Below the pieces are notes generated by a model that saw nothing but the letters and a program-made list of their open reading frames with translations, had not been told where the DNA came from and searched no databases. A stretch of DNA of 64,000 nt, from contig JAEWVF010000043.1 in assembly GCA_023459215.1 (NCBI GenBank), forward strand, positions 1 through 64,000. The letters are read 5' to 3'. Numbering within the stretch: position 1 is the first letter of the stretch; every line of letters begins with the position of its first letter. Source of the DNA: Chloroflexota bacterium (GTDB taxonomy: Bacteria; Chloroflexota; Anaerolineae; Anaerolineales; Villigracilaceae). Below are positions 32,639 through 38,791 of the stretch, one piece after another. The position numbers and the translations under genes are program-made.

Positions 32639-33070
32639 TCAATCTTCGGCTACAAACCCGAAAAGATAATCCTCCAGCTCCGGGGAAAGCAATTCTTCTC
32701 TGGAAATCGTTATTTCAGCGGGTGTCGTGGCGCGATAGCCCTGGGGCGGCGTTGCCCGCAGGACGAGTTCATACCCGGCAAGAGATTCACAAGTATTCGG
32801 GAAAATACTCAAAAAGAATTCCCCATTTTCAGCGCTGATCGGCTCGTACAGGTAATCGCGCTGCCCATCGCTTAACTCGAACACAACTCCGGCAAGCGGG
32901 CTTTCGGTATCATCCCAGAGACCGTTGGCGTTCTCGTCGATCCAGGCTTTGGCGTAGCCAAGATAGCAGCCATCTTTAAAAGCAGGCAAGCGGCTGAAAA
33001 GTGAACAGGCCAGCACTTGAGAAGCAATAACCAACACAGGCAGCAGCGCCCAGGATGCTCTTCTATACAT
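32639..33070 (-). CDS. Small lipoprotein with SdrD_B/Cna-B-like domain
   Basis: 143 residues. MYRRASWALLPVLVIASQVLAC is a lipoprotein signal with lipobox VLAC. The mature part has AWIDENANGLWDDTESPLAGVVFELSDG, the signature start of an SdrD_B-like domain, the same type as the repeats of the giant adhesin, and ends in YELVLRATPPQGYRATTP. It therefore looks like a one-domain, lipid-anchored relative of the adhesin modules. Its ATG is 2 bases after the stop of the zinc-ribbon gene, indicating translational coupling. Confidence 0.7.
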   Translation of the reverse strand: MYRRASWALLPVLVIASQVLACSLFSRLPAFKDGCYLGYAKAWIDENANGLWDDTESPLAGVVFELSDGQRDYLYEPISAENGEFFLSIFPNTCESLAGYELVLRATPPQGYRATTPAEITISREELLSPELEDYLFGFVAED

Positions 33071-33072
33071 GG

Positions 33073-33285
33073 TCAGTTGAGTATTAGCAGCAAGGCCGTC
33101 ATCAAAACCAGCGCAGCGGCGACAATGGCAATCAAGGTCACCACGGCCACCCGCCGCAGGGCCGGCCCGGCTGAAACCAGCAGCGGCTGTCCGCCCTGCC
33201 AGTCGAGGCTGTTTTTACAAACACTGCAAACCGGGCTGTCCTTTTCAAGGGAAGCGCCGCATTGCGGACAAATAAATGGGTTCAT
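33073..33285 (-). CDS. Zinc-ribbon single-pass membrane protein
   Basis: 70 residues from the ATG at 33285, which has GGGAG about 6 bases upstream; an earlier start at 33309 is less likely. Residues 4-25 form a zinc ribbon (CPQCGASLEKDSPVCSVCKNSL, two CxxC knuckles). A C-terminal hydrophobic helix follows (VAVVTLIAIVAAALVLMTALLLIL). The ribbon faces the cytoplasm if the tail spans the membrane. It is coupled to the SdrD-like lipoprotein gene downstream; the function is unknown. Confidence 0.65.
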   Translation of the reverse strand: MNPFICPQCGASLEKDSPVCSVCKNSLDWQGGQPLLVSAGPALRRVAVVTLIAIVAAALVLMTALLLILN

Positions 33286-33424
33286 CACTGACTCCCTTCC
33301 ACAAATCATCAGTCAGAATCATTATACGTTGGCGCGCAAGGCCTGGGTCAGATGAGTTCAACGTTGCAGATTTCACGCCAAAACATGATAACGATGTCCC
33401 CCACTCACAACGCAAGCAAACAAT

Positions 33425-33457
33425 AAGACCCCGAAGTTTCCTGACTTCAGGGGCTTA
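33425..33457. terminator. Hairpin after hepT
   Basis: AAGACCCCGAAGT and ACTTCAGGGGCTT pair imperfectly (CCCC..AAGT with ACTT..GGGG) directly after the hepT stop. There is no long T-run, so it is a modest terminator candidate. The 33286-33459 gap otherwise holds nothing clear. Confidence 0.45.
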
Positions 33458-33459
33458 TC

Positions 33460-33801
33460 CTAATCTGGCACCAACTTTTCCAGCTCTTTTAGCAAAACCG
33501 GGATGCTGTTCGTTGCTGCGGCCCAAATTCGGTCAACTTTAATATCTCCATATTCATGCGCCAGCACATTCCGCTGGCCAATGATTTGCCGCCAGGCAAT
33601 TTCGGGGTGCGCATCCTGAAACTCGTCTGAAACATGGTTGGCAGCTTCGCCGATAATCATCAACGAGCGCTCGACAGCATACCGCACCAGATTGTTTGTC
33701 GCAAATTTGGCATACGGAATGCCTTTCAGAAATACCGCGATTTGGCGGGCTTCCTCGCGCATGTCCCAGAGATAAGCCATGTCCCGCTCTTTAGGCCGCA
33801 T
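33460..33801 (-). CDS. hepT: HepT-like toxin (HEPN domain)
   Basis: 113-residue HEPN-domain protein. The RX4HXY active motif is present as RNVLAHEY near residue 77. The helical core (YAVERSLMIIGEAANHVSDEF) matches HepT/DUF86. In the known HepT-MntA type VII system the HEPN protein is an RNase toxin that its partner inactivates by adding AMP to the motif tyrosine. Here the ATG lies inside the end of the mntA gene (11-base overlap), so the antitoxin is translated first. A hairpin follows the stop. Confidence 0.88.
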   Translation of the reverse strand: MRPKERDMAYLWDMREEARQIAVFLKGIPYAKFATNNLVRYAVERSLMIIGEAANHVSDEFQDAHPEIAWRQIIGQRNVLAHEYGDIKVDRIWAAATNSIPVLLKELEKLVPD

Positions 33802-34096
33802 AAATCACCTGCGCTGTGCCTAAAATCTCCCGTTTGCGATACGGGTTACGCAAAGCATCTCTTTCAAGGATGTCCACCGGGCGATTGAAAATAGATTGCA
33901 GCTCGATCTGCATTTGCGCCATATCAAACAGGCTGATTTCCGCACCTGGTGCAAACGTTAACAACACATCCACATCGCTTTCAGGGGTATAGTCCGCACG
34001 CAAAACCGACCCAAACAACGCAAATTCAACCACTTTCCAGCGCTGGCAGAAAGCGGCTATTTCCTTTTTGGGAATATGAATATGGGTCGTAAGCAT
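33791..34096 (-). CDS. mntA: MntA-like antitoxin nucleotidyltransferase
   Basis: 101-residue minimal nucleotidyltransferase. GSVLRADYTPESDVDVLL contains the GSX10DXD signature of MNT proteins, which AMPylate HepT. A third acidic residue could be Asp in RPVDIL. It is upstream of and overlaps hepT, the normal order. The start at 34096 has no Shine-Dalgarno, but an extended -10 box ends 6 bases upstream, so the message is probably leaderless. Confidence 0.88.
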   Translation of the reverse strand: MLTTHIHIPKKEIAAFCQRWKVVEFALFGSVLRADYTPESDVDVLLTFAPGAEISLFDMAQMQIELQSIFNRPVDILERDALRNPYRKREILGTAQVIYAA

Positions 34097-34102
34097 AAAT
34101 TA

Positions 34103-34110
34103 ATTATAGC
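34103..34110 (-). promoter_or_regulatory. Extended -10 box for leaderless mntA
   Basis: On the minus strand TGCTATAAT precedes the mntA ATG with six bases between TATAAT (34108-34103) and ATG (34096). Transcription would start at or next to the A of the start codon. No Shine-Dalgarno is available. Confidence 0.6.
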
Positions 34111-34162
34111 ATACCGAAAAATCACACTCCGCAATCGCCAGCGGCCCATCAAGGCAATCATG

Positions 34163-34192
34163 TTGTCCATTTCGCGCCGGAACGGGTATACT
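34163..34192 (+). promoter_or_regulatory. Possible promoter for the S10-type peptidase
   Basis: TTGTCC (34163-34168), an 18-base spacer and TATACT (34187-34192) lie about 50 bases upstream of the peptidase start. The match to sigma70 is moderate. Confidence 0.45.
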
Positions 34193-34241
34193 ATCCGGGT
34201 TCGTGATTGAAAAACTTCATCCCCAACAGGAGTTTCCCCCA

Positions 34242-35714
34242 ATGAGCGAAGAAAAACAGGAAGAAAAGAAAGCCGAAAACCCCAAAGTCGAAGCCAAGGA
34301 TGTGCTGGTTGAAAGCAAGCACACCATCACCGTCGGCGGCAAGGAACTGGCTTATACCGTCACCACCGGCACGATTGTATTAAAGGAAGAAGGCGACCGC
34401 GAGAAAGAAGCCGAGGGCCACAAACCCAAGGCCGCCATGTTCTTCACCGCCTACAGCCTGGATGGCGTCGAGGACAAATCCCGCCGCCCGCTGACCTTCT
34501 CGTTTAACGGCGGCCCTGGCTCCTCGTCCGTTTGGCTGCACATGGGCGTACTCGGCCCGCGCCGGGTGGTGATGGAATACGAAGGCGGGCTGCCCAAGCC
34601 GCCCTTCCAGTTGACCGACAACGAATACACCCTGCTCGACCAGACCGACCTGGTCTTCATCGACCCGATCAGCACCGGCTTCAGCCGCCCGGTCGAGGGT
34701 GAAAAGGCCAAACAATTCCACGGTTTCAAGAAAGACATCGAGAGCGTTGCCGAATTCATCCGCCTGTACACCACCCGCTACCAGCGCTGGCTCTCGCCCA
34801 AATTCCTGATTGGCGAAAGCTACGGCACCACCCGCGCTTCGGCCCTCTCCAGCCACCTGCTGCAGCGCCATGGCCTGTACCTGAACGGGATCATGCTCGT
34901 CTCAGCCGTGCTCGACTTCTCGACGCTCGACTTCCCGCCCGGCCACGACCTGCCCTACATGCTGTTCCTGCCCTCCTACGCCGCCACCGCCTGGTATCAC
35001 CGCAAACTACGCGTGCGCCGCACCCTGCAAAACCTGCTCGAAGAAGTGCGCGAGTTCGCCCTGACCGAGTACGCCAGCGCCCTGATGAAAGGCGATGCCC
35101 TGCCCAAGCGCGAACGCGCGGCCGTGGTCGAGAAACTCGTCCGCTATACCGGCCTTTCGGCGGATTACATCGAGCGCAGCAACCTGCGCATCAGCGATAT
35201 GCGTTTCTTCAAGGAATTCCTGCGCGGCGAGGGCAAAACCGTCGGGCGCTTCGACAGCCGCCTGACCGGCCTCGACCGCGACACGGTTGGCGAGCACGCC
35301 GATTACGACCCCTCCTACGCCAACGTCGCCGGGCCGTACACCGCCGCCTTCAACCACTACATCCGCGCCGAACTCAACTTCGAGAGCGACCTGCCCTATC
35401 ACATTCTCAACTTCCAGGTCTGGCCCTGGTCGTATGCCGAGCACGAGAACGAATATGTGCGCGTTTACGAAAGCCTGCGCCAGGCCATGACCCAGAATCC
35501 GCACATGAAGGTCTTCGTTGGCAACGGCTATTACGACCTGGCCACGCCCTTCTTCGCCACCGAATACACCTTCAACCACATGGGCCTGCACGAAAGCCTG
35601 CGCCAGAACGTCAGCATGGGCTACTACGAAGCCGGGCACATGATGTATGCCCTGCTGCCCGCCCTCGAAGCACTCAAAAACGACCTGGCCGAGTTCATCC
35701 AGAAGGCCAAGTAA
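34242..35714 (+). CDS. S10-family serine carboxypeptidase-like protein
   Basis: 490 residues from the ATG at 34242, with CAGGAG upstream (an ORF start at 34203 lacks one). Alpha/beta-hydrolase of peptidase family S10: NGGPGSSSVW near residue 89 forms the oxyanion region, Ser193 in GESYG is the nucleophile, and GYYDLATPF (Asp) and EAGHMMY (His) supply the other triad residues. The N-terminus is Lys/Glu-rich with no signal peptide, unlike eukaryotic S10 enzymes, so a cytoplasmic location is likely. It probably trims peptides from the C-terminus; substrates are unknown. It is a single-gene unit with its own promoter candidate and a clear terminator. Confidence 0.85.
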   Translation: MSEEKQEEKKAENPKVEAKDVLVESKHTITVGGKELAYTVTTGTIVLKEEGDREKEAEGHKPKAAMFFTAYSLDGVEDKSRRPLTFSFNGGPGSSSVWLHMGVLGPRRVVMEYEGGLPKPPFQLTDNEYTLLDQTDLVFIDPISTGFSRPVEGEKAKQFHGFKKDIESVAEFIRLYTTRYQRWLSPKFLIGESYGTTRASALSSHLLQRHGLYLNGIMLVSAVLDFSTLDFPPGHDLPYMLFLPSYAATAWYHRKLRVRRTLQNLLEEVREFALTEYASALMKGDALPKRERAAVVEKLVRYTGLSADYIERSNLRISDMRFFKEFLRGEGKTVGRFDSRLTGLDRDTVGEHADYDPSYANVAGPYTAAFNHYIRAELNFESDLPYHILNFQVWPWSYAEHENEYVRVYESLRQAMTQNPHMKVFVGNGYYDLATPFFATEYTFNHMGLHESLRQNVSMGYYEAGHMMYALLPALEALKNDLAEFIQKAK

Positions 35715-35723
35715 AACCTGCCC

Positions 35724-35763
35724 AGCCTCCAAAACCGCAAGATTTTGGAGGCTCGCTTTTTTT
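35724..35763 (+). terminator. Intrinsic terminator after the peptidase gene
   Basis: AGCCTCCAAAA (35724-35734) pairs with TTTTGGAGGCT (35743-35753), followed by CGC and a run of seven T. Confidence 0.92.
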
Positions 35764-35794
35764 CAGACAACGTACGTGCCTAACCAGAAAAATA

Positions 35795-35881
35795 GAACGC
35801 GGATAACGCAGATTTGGTGGATTCTCGCGGATTCTTTTAAAAATTCCGTGTGAATCTGCCAAATCTGTGAAATCCGCGTCC
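35795..35881. repeat. Imperfect palindromic intergenic repeat
   Basis: A left part GAACGCGGATAACGCAGATT and a right part that reads AATCTGTGAAATCCGCGTCC on the same strand form a long, imperfect inverted repeat centred on TTTTAAAAA. CGCGGAT/ATCCGCG and CAGATTTGG/CCAAATCTG are the best-paired segments. It fills the gap before the amidohydrolase gene; no transposase is linked. Confidence 0.65.
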
Positions 35882-35896
35882 CATTGCTCTTAAACC

Positions 35897-36937
35897 ATGA
35901 AAGTCTTCCACTCCCCTGCCCATACCCAGCACGCCCCGCCCTTCGAGATTTTCGACGGTGGCGAGAAAATCACCAATTTCGAAACCCCCGAGCGGATGAA
36001 ACGGATTCTGACCGCGCTGCGGGCCGATGGCCGCTACGAGATACTCCCACCCGAGAACTTTGGCCTCGACCCGATTCGGGCAGTCCACGACCCGGCCTAT
36101 CTCGACTTCCTGCGGACAGCCTTCGCCGAATGGCTGGCCGAGCCGACCGACTATGAGCGCACCGCCCTGTTACCGGCCACCTTCCCCCTGCCCGGTCCAC
36201 GCGGACACGTTCCGCGCTCGCTGCTGGGCCGCGCCGGAACCTACATCACCGACCTCTCCGCTCCCATCGTCGCCGGGACGTACCCCGCCGCCCTGGCCTC
36301 GGCCCATTGCGCATTGAGCGGCGCAAAATTCATCGCCGAGGCAACCTCACCTGGACGGCACTCTGCCTTTGCCCTCTGCCGTCCTCCCGGCCACCATGCC
36401 GGACGCGCCAACTGCGCCGGATACTGCTACCTCAACAACGCCGCCATCGCCGCCCACTGGCTGACCCAATTCGGCCCGGTCGCCGTGCTCGATATCGATT
36501 ACCACGCCGGCAACGGCACCCAGGACATCTTCTACGAACGCGCCGATGTGCTGAGCATCTCCATCCACGCCGACCCCGATTTTGAGTATCCCTACTACGC
36601 CGGTTACGCCGACCAAACCGGCTCCGGCCCCGGGCTGGGATTTCACCAAAACCACCCGCTGCCCTTCGGCGCGGACGATTCGGCTTACCTGCAAACGCTC
36701 GAAAAAGCCCTGGAACGCATCTCCGCCTACAGGCCAAAAACCCTGGTTGTCTCAGCCGGCATGGACATCTACGGTGAAGACCCGCTCGGCAAAATCCGCA
36801 TCACCCGCGAGGGCATCCGCCAAATCGGAGCCGCCATTTCCGGGTTAAAACTCCCGACGCTGGTCGTCATGGAAGGCGGCTACAATAACGAAGCCCTCGG
36901 GCTGAATGTCTGCGCGTTTTTGGATGCGCTTCATTAA
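35897..36937 (+). CDS. Histone deacetylase/acetylpolyamine amidohydrolase family protein
   Basis: 346-residue zinc-dependent deacetylase fold. Catalytic His166-His167 lie in CRPPGHHAGR. Asp201 and His203 in LDIDYHAGNGTQD supply zinc ligands, and GADDSAYLQ carries a further conserved Asp. SISIHADPDFEYPYYAG and VVMEGGYNNEALG complete the family pattern. Bacterial members deacetylate polyamines or other small amides; a HADPDFEYPYY loop is typical of the polyamine-type branch, so an acetylpolyamine is the likelier substrate. No Shine-Dalgarno is obvious. A pair of palindromes follows the stop. Confidence 0.85.
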   Translation: MKVFHSPAHTQHAPPFEIFDGGEKITNFETPERMKRILTALRADGRYEILPPENFGLDPIRAVHDPAYLDFLRTAFAEWLAEPTDYERTALLPATFPLPGPRGHVPRSLLGRAGTYITDLSAPIVAGTYPAALASAHCALSGAKFIAEATSPGRHSAFALCRPPGHHAGRANCAGYCYLNNAAIAAHWLTQFGPVAVLDIDYHAGNGTQDIFYERADVLSISIHADPDFEYPYYAGYADQTGSGPGLGFHQNHPLPFGADDSAYLQTLEKALERISAYRPKTLVVSAGMDIYGEDPLGKIRITREGIRQIGAAISGLKLPTLVVMEGGYNNEALGLNVCAFLDALH

Positions 36938-36949
36938 TAAAACTTGTGG

Positions 36950-36968
36950 GGCGGGATGTTATCCCGCC
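36950..36968. repeat. GCGGGAT-N3-ATCCCGC palindrome (intergenic)
   Basis: GGCGGGAT, GTT, ATCCCGCC. It is followed 17 bases later by another copy. The flanks GTGG and CCAC of the two copies are also complementary, so the pair could fold as a cruciform of about 63 bases. Confidence 0.75.
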
Positions 36969-36985
36969 ATTCTTATCTATCAAAA

Positions 36986-37004
36986 AGCGGGATAGCATCC
37001 CGCT
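36986..37004. repeat. GCGGGAT-N3-ATCCCGC palindrome (intergenic)
   Basis: AGCGGGAT, AGC, ATCCCGCT: perfect arms, second of a pair between the amidohydrolase and GDPD genes. Confidence 0.75.
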
Positions 37005-37022
37005 CCACCTACACCTTAACTT

Positions 37023-37913
37023 ATGAAAAACAAAAAATTGCTCATCGCTTCCGGCATCCTGGATACCATCATCCTGGCCCTGGTCGCGCTTTATTTCCTG
37101 GCCAAACCGGCCCCCGAGCACCCCTACTATGCCGACCGGCCCGAGGTGATGGTCATCGCTCACCAGGGCGGCAATCACCTGTGGCCGGATAACACCCTGT
37201 TCGCTTTTGAGAATGCCCTCGAGCTGGGCGTGGATGTGCTTGAAATGGATTTGCACATCACCCGCGACGATGTGCTGGTCATCATCCACGATGAAACGGT
37301 GGATCGAACCACGAACGGCAGCGGCGAAGTGGAGCAAATGACCCTGGCTGAACTCAAGACCCTGGACGCCGGCTACGACTGGAGCCGCGATGAGGGCGCA
37401 ACCACCCCCTATCGCGGGCAGGGCATCACGATCCCGACCCTTGAGGAAGTTTTCCAGGCTTTTCCCGGCCAGCGCATGACGATTGAAATCAAGAAAACCG
37501 AGCGCTCGATGGCCGCGCCCTTCTGCGCCATGATTCGCAAATACAACATGCAGGAGCGCGTGCTGGTGGCTTCCTTCCACGATGAGCGCATGGCCGAATT
37601 CCGCGCCGAATGTCCCGAAGTGGCAACATCCTCGGCCCGCCAGGAGACAACGATATTTGTGCTGCTGAGCAAGGTCTGGCTGGGCGGGCTGTTCTCGCCG
37701 CAGTTCCACAGCTTGCAGGTGCCGAAAGAATCGAGCGGGATCACCGTCATGACGCCCGGCTTCGTGCAGGCGGCCCACGCCCGCAACCTGAAGGTTGAAC
37801 CGTGGACGATTAACGACCCGGAGCAGATGGCGCTGTACATCGGCTGGGGCGTGGATGGCATTATGACCGACCGCCCCGACCTGCTGCTGGAAGTGCTCGG
37901 AAGGAAAAAATGA
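37023..37913 (+). CDS. Glycerophosphodiester phosphodiesterase family protein
   Basis: 296 residues: an N-terminal signal-anchor (about residues 6-24) and one GDPD TIM-barrel domain. The usual HRG..P-ENT start of the active site reads IAHQGGNHLWPDNTLFAF, so the conserved Arg is Gln and Glu is Asp. The next motifs are intact: GVDVLEMDLHITRDDVLVIIHDETVDRTTNG, MTIEIKKT and the C-terminal VEPWTINDPEQMALYIGWGVDGIMTDRPD. Substitutions at metal- and phosphate-binding positions leave it unclear whether it hydrolyses glycerophosphodiesters normally. Location is outside the membrane. The downstream lipoprotein gene starts 4 bases after the stop. Confidence 0.85.
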   Translation: MKNKKLLIASGILDTIILALVALYFLAKPAPEHPYYADRPEVMVIAHQGGNHLWPDNTLFAFENALELGVDVLEMDLHITRDDVLVIIHDETVDRTTNGSGEVEQMTLAELKTLDAGYDWSRDEGATTPYRGQGITIPTLEEVFQAFPGQRMTIEIKKTERSMAAPFCAMIRKYNMQERVLVASFHDERMAEFRAECPEVATSSARQETTIFVLLSKVWLGGLFSPQFHSLQVPKESSGITVMTPGFVQAAHARNLKVEPWTINDPEQMALYIGWGVDGIMTDRPDLLLEVLGRKK

Positions 37914-37917
37914 TTTT

Positions 37918-38709
37918 ATGAAAAAACTCGCCTTGTTCCTCGCGCTCATCGCTCTTTCAGCCTGCAACCTGCCGCTAAACGGGAATCCGGCCCCGGCGGC
38001 GGGCGAGACGCGCGGCCCCGTTGAAACGGAGACCGTTCCACCGGCCCCTTCGGCCACTTTGACGGAAACCTCCACCCCCGAACCCTCCGCGACATCCAGC
38101 TTAACCCCAACCATCACCTTCACCCCGACCGAAACCGAAACGCCGACCATCACCCCAACGGCAACTTTTGCCTTCCCGGTGGTGACGGTCAACAAGCAGG
38201 CCCACTGCCGCTACGGGCCTTCGACTGCCTACCTGCACGCCGCCGACCTGTATGCCGGGGATGTCGGCACGGTGCGCGGGCGCTTCCAGTACAGCCGCTG
38301 GTTGTATATCAAGTTCGATAAGCTGAATTATTTTTGCTGGGTGGCGCCCTCGGTCGTGGATGTGGTTGGCGACATCAACACCATCCTGCTGACCGATGTG
38401 CGCCTGCCGGGGCCGAGCGTTTTATATGGGCCGCCGCAGGGCGTTTACGCCGAGCGGGTTGGCGATAAAAAGGTAAAAATTAGCTGGAACCAGGTCAAGA
38501 TGACCCAGGACGATGACCGTGGTTACATGCTTGAATTGTTTGTCTGCCAGAATGGGGCCTACATCTGGTTTACCGCCTCGATCCCCGACCAGTACACCAC
38601 CAGTTATGTGGTCGAAGACGAAGCAGGCTGCGGAGCGTCCTCGACCGGTGTGGTTTACGCAGTCGAAAAACACGGCTACACGACGGCGACAAAAATCAAC
38701 TGGCCGTAA
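37918..38709 (+). CDS. Lipoprotein with Thr/Pro linker and SH3b-like domain
   Basis: 263 residues. MKKLALFLALIALSAC has lipobox LSAC. About residues 25-85 are a low-complexity Thr/Pro/Glu linker (TETSTPEPSATSS...). NKQAHCRYGPSTAYLHAADLYAGD...WLYIKF...CWVAPS (about 95-150) is an SH3b-like domain with the same CRxGP start as the beta-helix lipoprotein. An FN3-like domain follows (KKVKISWNQVKM..GYMLELFVC). It is translationally linked to the GDPD gene (4-base gap). Probable cell-wall or glycan-binding surface lipoprotein. Confidence 0.75.
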   Translation: MKKLALFLALIALSACNLPLNGNPAPAAGETRGPVETETVPPAPSATLTETSTPEPSATSSLTPTITFTPTETETPTITPTATFAFPVVTVNKQAHCRYGPSTAYLHAADLYAGDVGTVRGRFQYSRWLYIKFDKLNYFCWVAPSVVDVVGDINTILLTDVRLPGPSVLYGPPQGVYAERVGDKKVKISWNQVKMTQDDDRGYMLELFVCQNGAYIWFTASIPDQYTTSYVVEDEAGCGASSTGVVYAVEKHGYTTATKINWP

Positions 38710-38791
38710 GCGAAACAGAATACAAAGTGCTCGATTTGTGCCATAATTAATCCATGCTGTTCTGCGAAAATTCCCAAAGGAGACTCAAGAG

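Noticed and set aside
32369..32875. Plus-strand ORF of 168 codons
   Set aside because: It overlaps the SdrD-like lipoprotein gene on the other strand, has no ribosome-binding site and no recognisable domain.
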